The position numbers and the translations under genes were made by a program. Under the pieces are notes generated by a model. It saw nothing but the letters and a program-made list of their open reading frames with translations. It was not told the DNA's origin and ran no database searches. From Treponema socranskii subsp. socranskii VPI DR56BR1116 = ATCC 35536 (lineage in GTDB: Bacteria; Spirochaetota; Spirochaetia; Treponematales; Treponemataceae), in NCBI RefSeq assembly GCF_000468115.1, contig NZ_AVQI01000080.1:1-64000 (forward strand): a DNA stretch of 64,000 bases, in the 5' to 3' direction. Positions 1 to 7,467 of the stretch are shown piece by piece; positions within the stretch are counted from its first letter, which is position 1, and every line of letters starts with the position of its first letter.

Positions 1-41
1 AAAAACTTTTGCAGGAAATATCAATTTCCGAAAAAGTTTTT
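1..41. terminator. Strong hairpin, probable bidirectional terminator
   Basis: The arms AAAAACTTTT (1-10) and AAAAGTTTTT (32-41) are exact complements, and an inner stem GGAAAT/ATTTCC (14-19/24-29) closes a 4-nt ATCA loop. The A-rich 5' side and T-rich 3' side suit termination in either direction. The gene it serves on the left lies outside the window. Confidence 0.6.
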
Positions 42-45
42 AGCC

Positions 46-163
46 GTGCGCGTGTGCGCACACGTTCAATAGTCGAGTTTGCAAAACAAAACGTATCCTA
101 GTCATGCGATTTTTATCGAAATAACACGTATACACGTCTTCTGCAAACATCCAAGCAAACTCG
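46..163. repeat. Composite palindromic intergenic repeat, copy A
   Basis: GTGCGC-GTGT-GCGCAC (46-61) is followed by ACGTTCA, and then by the inverted pair TCGAGTTTG (73-81) and CAAACTCGA (155-163). The same modules, a GTGCGC-N4-GCGCAC stem followed by ACGT and a CGAGTTT/AAACTCG pair, recur downstream of oppF at 40115-40163. I see no convincing gene in 1-241. The rest of this gap, up to the end of nrnA, holds nothing else I can support. Confidence 0.5.
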
Positions 164-241
164 AGATAAAAAGTGTCGGCGATATTTCAGACGGCGCTTT
201 TTATCGTATCTCCTTGAAAATCAATATCTCTCTTCGCGCCC

Positions 242-1228
242 TTATAAAACGCGGGCGAATTCTTTGACGATTTGAGGGATGAGCGTATCGATTTTTCCGC
301 TCGAACTTGCACCTGAAGCGTTTTTGTGCCCGCCGCCGCCGAATTTTGCCGCGACCGCGCTCACGTCGACGTTTCCGCGCGAACGAAATCCTATCGTACA
401 CGAATGTTCGCTTTCCTGTCTTACGAAAACGACAGCAAGCGTTTTTTCCGAAGCGAGAAGCAGCGTATACAATGCGTCCGAATCGCGGCCTTCGGCGCCC
501 CATTTTTGCGTATCGTCCGTCGTTTCGCTCGTGACAATGAGTTTTCCGTCAAGATAGCGTTCCGCGCGGGAAAGAGCGGAACCGAGGAGTTTCCGCGTTT
601 CGTAAGGCTTTCCGCCGGTAATAAAGTCGTAAGTCGCTCTCGGATTTGCGCCCGAAGAGACGAGGCGGGAGGCGGCTTTGAAGACTTCGGCGGAATCCGA
701 TTCGAGGAAGCGGAAAAATCCCGTGTCGGTGCACAAGCCGGTAAAGAGGATTTCAGCCGTTTCTTTCGGTATGGGGCCGACAACGCTTTCGTACAAAATC
801 TGAACGATCGCGCAGGCGGCGGGGGAAGACGGGTCGATGATGCAAAGCGCGCCCTCCGGAGCAGAGGCTGTCTTATGGTGATCGATGACGCAAGTATCGA
901 GGTTGTGCAAGTCACCGTCGATGTCTCCGAGCCGCGCGTATTCCGAGCAGTCCGTGATGATGAGTGCGCTCTTTTTGCGCTCTTCTTCACTTAAAAAACG
1001 CATCGAAGAAGAAAATCGATTTTCATATCGCTTTATTTCGGTACGCTTAAAAGGTCCTGCGGAAAGCAGCTGAAACTCTTTGCCTTTTTTTTGAACGAGC
1101 ATACCGAGCGCGATGCACGAACAGATGCAGTCGCCGTCGGGCTCTTTATGACCGCAGATGTAAAAAAAATCATGCCGGTCGATAAAATCTCGGAACGATT
1201 TGGCTTCCGTTTCTGTGAGCAGTTGCAT
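242..1228 (-). CDS. nrnA: DHH/DHHA1 phosphoesterase, NrnA-like nanoRNase/pAp phosphatase
   Basis: This is a cytosolic Mn-dependent phosphoesterase. Members of the family degrade 2-5 nt RNAs and/or dephosphorylate pAp or cyclic-dinucleotide products. The 328-residue length is normal for NrnA. The N-terminal DHH domain shows GHKEPDGD (about residue 26), an aspartate at IITDCS and VIDHHKT (about 115). The C-terminal DHHA1 domain has GFRSRGNVDVSAVA and GGGGHKNASG. The gene lies 12 nt downstream of a small secreted-protein gene and is probably co-transcribed with it. The start is an ATG with only a weak Shine-Dalgarno. Which substrate dominates (nanoRNA, pAp or pApA) cannot be read from sequence. 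A pApA role would fit the c-di-AMP cyclase gene at 54.3 kb. Confidence 0.85.
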   Translation of the reverse strand: MQLLTETEAKSFRDFIDRHDFFYICGHKEPDGDCICSCIALGMLVQKKGKEFQLLSAGPFKRTEIKRYENRFSSSMRFLSEEERKKSALIITDCSEYARLGDIDGDLHNLDTCVIDHHKTASAPEGALCIIDPSSPAACAIVQILYESVVGPIPKETAEILFTGLCTDTGFFRFLESDSAEVFKAASRLVSSGANPRATYDFITGGKPYETRKLLGSALSRAERYLDGKLIVTSETTDDTQKWGAEGRDSDALYTLLLASEKTLAVVFVRQESEHSCTIGFRSRGNVDVSAVAAKFGGGGHKNASGASSSGKIDTLIPQIVKEFARVL

Positions 1229-1240
1229 AAAAGATTGCGC

Positions 1241-1675
1241 TCAGTTTAAGTCGAGTTCTTCGAGCGTATCTTTGTCGGTATCCGTCACTTTATTCGGATC
1301 GGCCAATCCCCAAAAATCGGTGTTCTTCGTCGGGGGGACGCTTAAAATGACGCGTAAAAATTTGCCGTTGTCTTTGACGATCGTCATAAAGGGTTGAAGC
1401 GTTCCGCGCACCGTGCGGAATTTCAATTTGCGCGGATTTTCGGTATTGCCCTTTGCCCATTTTTTCGGAATCGTCGTCGAACCTGCTCCGACTTTATTTT
1501 TTGCATAGATGACAACGTATGCGTCTTCCGTCTGCAGCACTTTATATAGGGGAACGGTAAAATAGGTAACGGAAGACCATTTGCTTTCGTCGAGTTTCGG
1601 CTGCGTCGTTTTTTGCGCCGTCAAAGCTGCGGCGCAGAGCACAAGGGCTGCAAAACACAGGACAATCTTTTTCAT
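1241..1675 (-). CDS. Small secreted protein of unknown function
   Basis: About 144 residues begin with a clear signal peptide: MKK, a hydrophobic run rich in Ala/Leu/Cys, then ALTAQK, a likely signal peptidase I site. The mature part is polar and beta-rich with no motif I recognise. It contains a YFTVPLYKVLQTEDAYVVIY stretch and an acidic C-terminus. Two in-frame ATGs exist, at 1687 and 1675. I prefer 1675 because GGGAG stands 6 nt before it and the Lys-Lys signal-peptide start follows, though 1687 also has a GGAG. The protein is probably periplasmic. It is the first gene of a short run into nrnA. Confidence 0.7.
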   Translation of the reverse strand: MKKIVLCFAALVLCAAALTAQKTTQPKLDESKWSSVTYFTVPLYKVLQTEDAYVVIYAKNKVGAGSTTIPKKWAKGNTENPRKLKFRTVRGTLQPFMTIVKDNGKFLRVILSVPPTKNTDFWGLADPNKVTDTDKDTLEELDLN

Positions 1676-1764
1676 AACAACTCCCATAAAAACTCCTTAA
1701 AAACCGGTAATCGAGTTTGCCTCGCGCGCTTTATGCGCGGAAAAACCGCTTATTTTATGTATCG

Positions 1765-2709
1765 TCACATTATGCCGAGCATAATAGCTTTTATCGTGTG
1801 TTTTCTGTTTTCCGCTTCGTCCCATACGATGCTCGCTTTACTTTCGAATACCGCTTCGCTCACTTCTTCGCCCTTTACTGCGGGCAGGCAGTGCATAAAG
1901 ACGGATGTCGATTTTTCCGTTTCGCTCATAAGCTCTTCCGTTACGCGGAAAGGGGAGAGCAGTTTTGTGCGCGCTTCTTTGAGCGTTTCTTCTCCCATCG
2001 ATACCCATACGTCGGTATAGAGGCAGTCGGCGCCGCGGACGACGCTTTTATCGTCGCCGAGAGTGATCTTTGCTCCCGATTGAGATGCAAACGGTGCACA
2101 GATATTTTGAATCGTTTCGTCGGGAAAAAGCTCTTTCGGGCTGTAAACCGAAAAATCGATTCCGAGCTTTGCCGAAATGAGCATGAGACTCCGCGCGACG
2201 TTGTTTCTGCCGTCGCCGCAAAAACACCATTTGAGCCCTTTTAATGTTCCAAAATGTTCTTTCAATGTCATCACATCGGCGAGCGCCTGAGTCGGATGAA
2301 AGGCGTCGGTCAGCCCGTTGATGACGGGAACGCCTGCCCAGAGAGAAAGCTCTTCGGCGTGTTCCTGTTTAAACCCGCGGAATTCGATCGCGTTGAACAT
2401 CCTGCCGAGTACGCGCGCCGTGTCTTTAACCGATTCTTTTGTACCGAGCTGGATATCCTGCGTCGACATAAAAACCGGGTGACCGCCTTCTTCGCCGAAT
2501 GCGCTTTCAAAAGCGCTTCGCGTGCGCGTCGAGCGTTTTTCGAAAATAAGTGCGATAGTTTTTCCGGCAAAGCGCGCGTGAACTTCTCCCCGTTTCGCTT
2601 CCACTTTTACGGTACATGCGATATCGAGCAGCGTTTCGATTTCGTCCGGCGACCAATCGATCCAATTGAGGAGCGATCGCCCCTTAAACGGAGCTTTAAA
2701 TGTTTCCAT
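1765..2709 (-). CDS. argF: Ornithine carbamoyltransferase
   Basis: This enzyme converts ornithine plus carbamoyl phosphate to citrulline plus phosphate. The 314-residue length is typical. Carbamoyl-phosphate binding is marked by EKRSTRTR (about residue 57), HPTQALAD (about 138) and HCLPA (about 273). The ornithine-side loop is not the exact SMG form but VSMGEE is present. No other arginine-biosynthesis gene lies nearby. Related oral treponemes use the arginine deiminase pathway, where this enzyme runs catabolically (ArcB), so the direction is open. A good sigma-70-type promoter lies just upstream. Confidence 0.93.
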   Translation of the reverse strand: METFKAPFKGRSLLNWIDWSPDEIETLLDIACTVKVEAKRGEVHARFAGKTIALIFEKRSTRTRSAFESAFGEEGGHPVFMSTQDIQLGTKESVKDTARVLGRMFNAIEFRGFKQEHAEELSLWAGVPVINGLTDAFHPTQALADVMTLKEHFGTLKGLKWCFCGDGRNNVARSLMLISAKLGIDFSVYSPKELFPDETIQNICAPFASQSGAKITLGDDKSVVRGADCLYTDVWVSMGEETLKEARTKLLSPFRVTEELMSETEKSTSVFMHCLPAVKGEEVSEAVFESKASIVWDEAENRKHTIKAIMLGIM

Positions 2710-2723
2710 ACCTTATGGGGAAT

Positions 2724-2752
2724 ATAGTAGCTTGAATGGAAAGTTTTGTAAA
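2724..2752 (-). promoter_or_regulatory. Promoter of argF
   Basis: On the minus strand, TTTACA (2752-2747) and TACTAT (2729-2724) are separated by exactly 17 nt. The predicted transcript starts only a few bases before an AAGG that precedes the argF ATG at 2709. This gives a very short leader. Confidence 0.6.
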
Positions 2753-2781
2753 TTACCTGCGCACAATCGTGTGAGCGTATT

Positions 2782-2854
2782 TAGCGGCATGTGGGATTGA
2801 ACCACAGACACTACGGATATGAGCCGTATGCTCTACCAACTGAGCTATGCCGCC
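2782..2854 (-). tRNA. tRNA-Met (CAT), elongator type
   Basis: The 73-nt cloverleaf reads GGCGGCA...TGCCGCT plus discriminator A on the minus strand. It has a D arm GCTCAGTTGGTAGAGC, an anticodon loop with CAT inside the ACGG/CCGT stem, and a T arm with GGTTCAATCCC. G1 faces T72, a wobble pair. CCA is not encoded. A CAT anticodon could also belong to a tRNA-Ile modified with lysidine, but the GGCGGC acceptor and GGCTCAT loop look more like elongator Met. It is upstream of and co-directional with argF. Confidence 0.88.
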
Positions 2855-2938
2855 GTGATAAAATCAAGCATAGCATATTTCACTTTATTTTGTCAATAAG
2901 GTTTTCGACGCTTTATCCCTGGGTACATTAAATTTTCT

Positions 2939-3002
2939 AAAATTGCAAGATTTGCAAGATTTGCAAGAATTCGTGCAAGAACTGCAAGATTCTTGCAATT
3001 TT
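2939..3002. repeat. TGCAAGA direct repeats inside an inverted repeat
   Basis: Five copies of TGCAAGA start at 2944, 2953, 2962, 2974 and 2983, followed by one inverted TCTTGCA (2991-2997). The outermost arms AAAATTGCAAGA (2939-2950) and TCTTGCAATTTT (2991-3002) are a perfect 12-bp inverted repeat. Any of the five copies could pair with the inverted copy. It lies past the nrdG stop, in the 211-nt gap between nrdG and the tRNA, and may act as the nrdG-side terminator. Confidence 0.6.
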
Positions 3003-3065
3003 AAAAACGGTTACCGACAGCATATAGCCGTATCGATAAAACGCCGTCGGCTCGCATCTTTCGGG

Positions 3066-3848
3066 TCAGCGGAGTTCGGAATCTTCGATAAAGGTTTTTG
3101 CATATTCGACGAGAGAAGCGGCTTCCGCGTCGGAGTACGGGGCGATATCGTTATATGCGGGATCGATGCAGTTTTCGTTTCGAAACTGCGCAAATCTCCA
3201 CGATGCGTCGGAAGGGAGCAGAGCCGCCATTTCCCGTATGTCGCGCTTCGTTACGAGGGGCGGGACGAGCACGGTTCTCCATTCGCGCGAAGAAGGCGGG
3301 AGAGAAGAGGTGAGGCGGGCGGTTTGCGCAATGCGGGAAAAAAAATCCTCCGCGATTTTTACCTCGGTCGATTTGTCCTGCGTTTTCAGGCTGCCTAAAA
3401 GCTCTCCGTAGCGCGACGGGGAGGTTTTTATATCCATCGCGATAAAGTCGGGGCGCATTTTATCGTCTTCGATAAGAACGTTCAGTTCGTCGGGCAATGT
3501 GCCGTTCGTGTCGAGCTTTACACGGTAGCCGAGCGCTTTCGCATAAGGGACGAGGTAGGGCGTAAGCGGATTTACGAGGGGCTCTCCGCCGCTTATGACA
3601 AAACCCGTGAGGACGTTTTTCCGTTTTTCGAGGTGTAAAAAGACTTCTTCCGCCGTCGCATAGATATCGTCCGCTGCAGCTTTTCCGCCGAGCACGAGGC
3701 CGGCGTTATAACAATAGGGACAGCGGAGATTGCAGCCGCACAAAAAAAGAGAAGAAGCGACGCGGCCGGGAAAATCGACGAGCGTCGTCTTTACGAGGAC
3801 ACCGGCTTTTGCGTGCAGGAGCGTTTCGGGAATCGAACCTTCCGTCAT
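3066..3848 (-). CDS. nrdG: Anaerobic ribonucleotide reductase activating protein (radical SAM)
   Basis: NrdG uses a [4Fe-4S] cluster and S-adenosylmethionine to place the glycyl radical on class III ribonucleotide reductase. The protein is about 260 residues, longer than the shortest NrdGs. The radical-SAM motif CNLRCPYC (Cx3Cx2C) is at about residue 38, followed by the SAM-site stretch ISGGEP (about 82). The LVDFPGRVA opening is typical of this activase subfamily. The start is the ATG at 3848, which overlaps the stop of the upstream glycyl-radical gene as ATGA. The longer reading frame from 3896 has no support. The gene is translationally coupled to the glycyl-radical/redoxin gene, not to nrdD. 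Confidence 0.92.
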   Translation of the reverse strand: MTEGSIPETLLHAKAGVLVKTTLVDFPGRVASSLFLCGCNLRCPYCYNAGLVLGGKAAADDIYATAEEVFLHLEKRKNVLTGFVISGGEPLVNPLTPYLVPYAKALGYRVKLDTNGTLPDELNVLIEDDKMRPDFIAMDIKTSPSRYGELLGSLKTQDKSTEVKIAEDFFSRIAQTARLTSSLPPSSREWRTVLVPPLVTKRDIREMAALLPSDASWRFAQFRNENCIDPAYNDIAPYSDAEAASLVEYAKTFIEDSELR

Positions 3849-4399
3849 GCCGTGACGGAAGCGAATACTGCGTCGAGCTCTTCGACGCTGTGGCATCGCG
3901 CGCTTTCTTCACCCGATTCGTCATAGACGATAACCGTCGGAGAAGCGAATACGCCTTTTTTTGCGGCTTCGGCAAGTCCTTCATCGGTGTCGACGTCGAT
4001 CGTTTTGCCGCGCATCGAAAGCTTTGCCATATACGCTTGTACCGGCGGGCAGTTCGGGCAGGTTTTTCTCGAAAAGAGTTCCCATCTGCCGCTTTTTTCA
4101 AAATCCGCCGTGCGTGAAGCGGAGGCTTTCGCCGCAGGCTGCGTAATTCGTGCAGGGGAGGCGCACTCGCATGCGCTGTCCGCTTCGGTAATTTCGTACG
4201 CCGCACTTTCGGGAACGGCGAACATTTTCCGGTGATCGTATTCTTCGCGTTTGCCTTTATTCCAATTGCGGACTGCGCGGTAATAGCCGACGATGCGCGC
4301 GTACACTTCGGTTTCCGAGCCGTGTACGTCCGCAAGCGCCGCCCTCGTCGCTTCGATATCCGCATCGATTTCTTTGATCGTTCGTTTCAATTCCGCCAT
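3845..4399 (-). CDS. Detached glycyl-radical domain of class III RNR fused to a redoxin domain
   Basis: The 184 residues have three parts. Residues 1-25 are a charged helical start (ELKRTIKEIDADIEATR). Residues 30-60 carry EVYARIVGYYRAVRNWNKG followed by KREEYDHRK. This matches the C-terminal glycyl-radical segment of NrdD (RVxGY...WNxGKxxEF), with Gly38 as the expected radical site. After a variable Ala-rich linker, residues 107-182 form a glutaredoxin/thioredoxin-like domain with CPNCPP and a cis-Pro at FASPTVIVYD. The full-length NrdD next door ends before this segment, so the two proteins probably assemble into one enzyme. The redoxin domain would supply the reducing disulfide exchange that redoxin-dependent class III enzymes use. 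The gene has its own consensus promoter and overlaps nrdG by ATGA. The domain assignment is strong. The in-trans function is inference. Confidence 0.82.
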   Translation of the reverse strand: MAELKRTIKEIDADIEATRAALADVHGSETEVYARIVGYYRAVRNWNKGKREEYDHRKMFAVPESAAYEITEADSACECASPARITQPAAKASASRTADFEKSGRWELFSRKTCPNCPPVQAYMAKLSMRGKTIDVDTDEGLAEAAKKGVFASPTVIVYDESGEESARCHSVEELDAVFASVTA

Positions 4400-4440
4400 A
4401 GCAATTTCCCCCTAAGCCCATAGTTGTAAATATATCATAT

Positions 4441-4495
4441 ATGTATTAGATATAATACATACACTAATTGTAGCGCTATTTTAACCCTATGTCAA
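4441..4495 (-). promoter_or_regulatory. Consensus promoter with start-site palindrome for the glycyl-radical/nrdG unit
   Basis: TTGACA (4495-4490) and TACAAT (4472-4467) are exactly 17 nt apart on the minus strand. Directly after the -10, where transcription should begin, is the perfect inverted repeat ATGTATTA-GATA-TAATACAT (4460-4441), placed like a repressor operator. Its AT core resembles NrdR boxes but the outer bases do not match. The remaining nrdD-to-gene gap (4496-4629) shows no ORF. Confidence 0.72.
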
Positions 4496-4629
4496 GTTTT
4501 TTACGCTATATTTAGCAGTGCGTACCGGAAAACGCTCCGAAAACGCGCCCGTATAAAATCGGTTGTACCTTGCCGCAGATCTGCCGTACTGCAGCGACCC
4601 CGCGGGCAGTTCTTCCGGCCGCCGTATTT

Positions 4630-6747
4630 TTATAGTCGCTCGGATGCGAGCACGGCCTCTTTTTCTTTTTCGAGCCGTTCAAGCTTTAAACGCAGCTCTC
4701 TTTCCTTTTCCGCTTTGCACTTAGGACACTCGAAGTGTTCTCCGTTCAAATAACCGTGGCTTCGGCAAATCGAATAGGTCGGAGAAATCGTCACGTAAGG
4801 TACGCGGTAGTTTGCCGTAACCGCTTTTACCAAATCGCGGCACGCTCTCCAGTCTTTTATCTGTTCGCCCATAAAGGTATGGAAAACCGTGCCTCCGGTG
4901 TATCGCGTCTGCAGGCTTTCCTGTAAATCGAGGGCTTCGAAAATGTCGGACGTATAGTCGACGGGAAGCTGCGTCGAATTCGTATAAAAGGGGCTTTCGT
5001 CCGTGCCGCTCGTGATGATTCCCGGGAAATTCTTTTTGTCGTGGGAAGCGAGGCGGAACGATGTGCTTTCGGCGGGCGTCGCTTCGAGGTTAAAGAGCTC
5101 TCCCGTCGATTCCTGATAGTCGGCGAGCCGGCTTCTCATATAGTCGAGTACGCGTTCGGCAAAGGCTTTGCCTTTCGGATCGACGATCGATGTGCCGAGA
5201 AAATTGAGGCAGCATTCGTTCATGCCGCAGAGCCCTATCGTATTGAAGTGATTGTCGAGCGTGTGCAGATAGCGCTTCGTATAGGGGTAGAGCCCCGTAT
5301 CGAGGAGGTGCTGGATCACTTTGCGCTTTATGCACAGGCTGTCGCGCGCGATGTCCATGAGATAGTCGAGCCGCTTGAAAAACGCTTTTTCGTCTTTTGC
5401 GAGAAAACCGATCTGCGGGAGGTTGATCGTAACGACGCCGAGGGAACCGGTAAACTCGTCGGAGCCGAAAAGTCCGCCGCCGCGTTTTCGAAGCTCGCGT
5501 TTATCGAGGCGGAGACGGCAGCACATGGAGCGCACGTCGCTCGGATTCAAATCGGAATTGACGAAATTTTGAAAATAGGGAGTGCCGTATTGGGATGCCA
5601 TTTTAAAAAGCAATTCCGCGTTTTCGCTTTCCCATTCGAAATTCTTTGTGATATTGTACGTCGGAATGGGGTAGCCGAAGCCCCGTCCCGAAGCGTCTCC
5701 TTCGAGCATGAGCAGGATAAACTGCTTATTGATTATATCCATCTCTTTTTGGCAGTCGCCGTACGTGAACTCCTGTTCTTCGCCGCCGACGATCGCTTTT
5801 TTGTTTTTGAGGTCGTCGGGACACACCCAGTCGAGCGTGACGTTCGTAAAGGGCGCCTGGCTTCCCCAGCGGCTCGGCGTGTTGACGCCGAACAAAAAGC
5901 TTTGGATGCACTGCCGCACGCTCTTTTCCGAAAGATTATCGATTTTGACGAAGGGCGCAAGATAGGTGTCGAAAGAGCTGAACGCTTGAGCGCCCGCCCA
6001 TTCGTTTTGCATGATGCCGAGGAAGTTCACCATTTGGTTGACGAGCGTCGAAAGGTGTGTCGCGGGCGTCGATGTGATTTTATCGGGAACGCCGCCGAGT
6101 CCTTCCTGAATGAGCTGCCTCAGCGACCAGCCTGCGCAGTAGCCGGAAAACATCGAAAGATCGTGAATGTGGAAGGCCGCCGTTTTATGCGCGTCCGCCA
6201 CTTCTTTCGGATAGATATTGTTGAGCCAATAGTTTGCCGTAACGGCGCCGGAATTGCTCAAGATGAGACCGCCGAGTGAAAAATTGACGTTCGCGTTTTC
6301 TTTGACGCGCCAATCGCTTCGGCTCAAATATTCGTCCATCGTTTTATTGATGTCGAGCATGAGGTTCTTTGCACCACGGATCGCTTCGTGCCGCGCGCGG
6401 TAGAGGATATACGCTTTTGCGACTTCGACTTCGTTGTTTTCGATGAGGACGCTTTCGACGTCGTCCTGAATCTCTTCGATGGCGGGAATCGAATGCGTCC
6501 TGCTTCCCGCAAGGCGCAGGCGGAGCCTTTCTTCTACTGCGTCCGTAAGCTTTTCCGCTCGCTCGGGATCCTTCCGTTTTTCGACCGCTTCGATTGCGCG
6601 TCCGATCGCCGATTCGATTTTTTTGCGGTCGTAAGAAGCTATATCCCCCGATCGCTTTACGACGGATTTGATAAATCCCTCCGTCTCTTTATCTCCGCTC
6701 CCGCCCAAAAAATTCCGCCATTCCGGAAATACTGCCTGACCGCTCAT
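4630..6747 (-). CDS. nrdD: Anaerobic (class III) ribonucleoside-triphosphate reductase, main subunit lacking the glycyl-radical tail
   Basis: The enzyme reduces ribonucleotides to deoxyribonucleotides under anaerobic conditions. It has 705 residues. An ATP-cone occupies about residues 25-125 (VKRSGDIASYDRKKI and onward). The ten-stranded barrel follows with LGGLILSNSG, SLRQLIQEGLGGVP, FGYPIPTYNIT and GLCGMNECC. Near the end, PTYSICRSHGYLNGEHFECPKC supplies the zinc-site Cys residues. Normal NrdD continues for about 50 more residues to the RVxGY radical loop. Here it ends in a Lys/Glu helix (EKERELRLKLERLEKEK) and stops. The missing segment is found in the downstream gene at 3845-4399. The ATG overlaps the nrdR stop (ATGA), so nrdR and nrdD form one unit. 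Confidence 0.93.
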   Translation of the reverse strand: MSGQAVFPEWRNFLGGSGDKETEGFIKSVVKRSGDIASYDRKKIESAIGRAIEAVEKRKDPERAEKLTDAVEERLRLRLAGSRTHSIPAIEEIQDDVESVLIENNEVEVAKAYILYRARHEAIRGAKNLMLDINKTMDEYLSRSDWRVKENANVNFSLGGLILSNSGAVTANYWLNNIYPKEVADAHKTAAFHIHDLSMFSGYCAGWSLRQLIQEGLGGVPDKITSTPATHLSTLVNQMVNFLGIMQNEWAGAQAFSSFDTYLAPFVKIDNLSEKSVRQCIQSFLFGVNTPSRWGSQAPFTNVTLDWVCPDDLKNKKAIVGGEEQEFTYGDCQKEMDIINKQFILLMLEGDASGRGFGYPIPTYNITKNFEWESENAELLFKMASQYGTPYFQNFVNSDLNPSDVRSMCCRLRLDKRELRKRGGGLFGSDEFTGSLGVVTINLPQIGFLAKDEKAFFKRLDYLMDIARDSLCIKRKVIQHLLDTGLYPYTKRYLHTLDNHFNTIGLCGMNECCLNFLGTSIVDPKGKAFAERVLDYMRSRLADYQESTGELFNLEATPAESTSFRLASHDKKNFPGIITSGTDESPFYTNSTQLPVDYTSDIFEALDLQESLQTRYTGGTVFHTFMGEQIKDWRACRDLVKAVTANYRVPYVTISPTYSICRSHGYLNGEHFECPKCKAEKERELRLKLERLEKEKEAVLASERL

Positions 6748-7208
6748 ATCTGTTTCCCCTCTATGTTTTTTACCTCGGTGATGAATTCGTCGAGGTTTTC
6801 GAAATGCTTATATACCGAAGCAAAGCGGATGTACGCCACTTTGTCGATTTCATACAAACGCTGCAGCACGAGTTCCCCCAGTTCCGCAGTCGAGATTTCG
6901 CGGCTCACTTTTCCGCTCATAACGGCTTTGTCTTCGATTTCGGATACGATCTGTTCGACCATCCGCATCGATACCGGCCGCTTTTCGAGGGCGCGGCTGA
7001 TGCCTTTTTCGAGCTTTGCCTGCTCGAAGGGTTCGCGCCTTCCGTCTCGCTTGACAACCATAAAGGGTTTTTCTTCGATACGCTCGTAACTCGTAAAACG
7101 GTAGCCGCAGCCGAGGCATTCGCGACGCCGCCTGATGCTTTCACCGTTTGCCATCGCACGCGATTCTATAACTTTGTCGTCGAGACTTCCGCAATACGGA
7201 CACCGCAT
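6744..7208 (-). CDS. nrdR: Transcriptional repressor NrdR
   Basis: NrdR is an ATP/dATP-sensing repressor of ribonucleotide reductase genes. The 154 residues hold an N-terminal zinc ribbon (CPYCG near residue 3, CLGCGYRF near residue 33) and an ATP-cone (VVKRDGRREPFEQAKL, about residue 50). The length is standard. It is the first gene of the nrdR-nrdD unit with a 4-nt overlap. The region just upstream contains several dyads that could be its autoregulatory site. Confidence 0.95.
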   Translation of the reverse strand: MRCPYCGSLDDKVIESRAMANGESIRRRRECLGCGYRFTSYERIEEKPFMVVKRDGRREPFEQAKLEKGISRALEKRPVSMRMVEQIVSEIEDKAVMSGKVSREISTAELGELVLQRLYEIDKVAYIRFASVYKHFENLDEFITEVKNIEGKQI

Positions 7209-7222
7209 ATCGATCCCTTATA

Positions 7223-7292
7223 ACAAATTATTTAAAATTTGTACTCTAAATATAGCGTTTTAAACGATATGCTAATACTATACAACGCTATA
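7223..7292. promoter_or_regulatory. Nested dyads upstream of nrdR
   Basis: ACAAATT-N6-AATTTGT spans 7223-7242, beginning 15 bp before the nrdR ATG. Further up, TATAGCGTT (7251-7259) and AACGCTATA (7284-7292) form a 9-bp perfect inverted pair about 33 bp apart centre to centre. Each half also contains a smaller palindrome (CGTTT-T-AAACG; CTATA-N6-TATAG). Two AT-rich sites three helical turns apart is the geometry expected for paired NrdR sites, but the bases are not a clean NrdR-box match. Otherwise the 7209-7467 gap is AT-rich with no gene. Confidence 0.45.
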
Positions 7293-7467
7293 GCTGATAT
7301 TGCAAGATGCCGCATCGAAAATTTTCTGTTTTTTTTACGATTTTTACGTGTTTTCCGGGTACAAAAATCAATTTATTTAAAAAAGAATGCCACAGCTTTT
7401 ACCTATACAAGGTTAGGAAAATCTGTTAATATCATTCAAAATTATTACTAAAATAGGGAGATACATT

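Noticed and set aside
2782-2854. tRNA-Ile2 with CAT anticodon
   Set aside because: The acceptor and anticodon-loop bases fit elongator Met better; not fully excluded without tRNAscan-type scoring.
2939-3002. CRISPR array
   Set aside because: The 7-bp units are spaced by only 2-5 bp with no spacers of useful length, and no cas genes are present.
5041-6279. 412-codon plus-strand frame
   Set aside because: It is an antisense shadow of nrdD, with no motif and no RBS; nrdD on the minus strand is certain.
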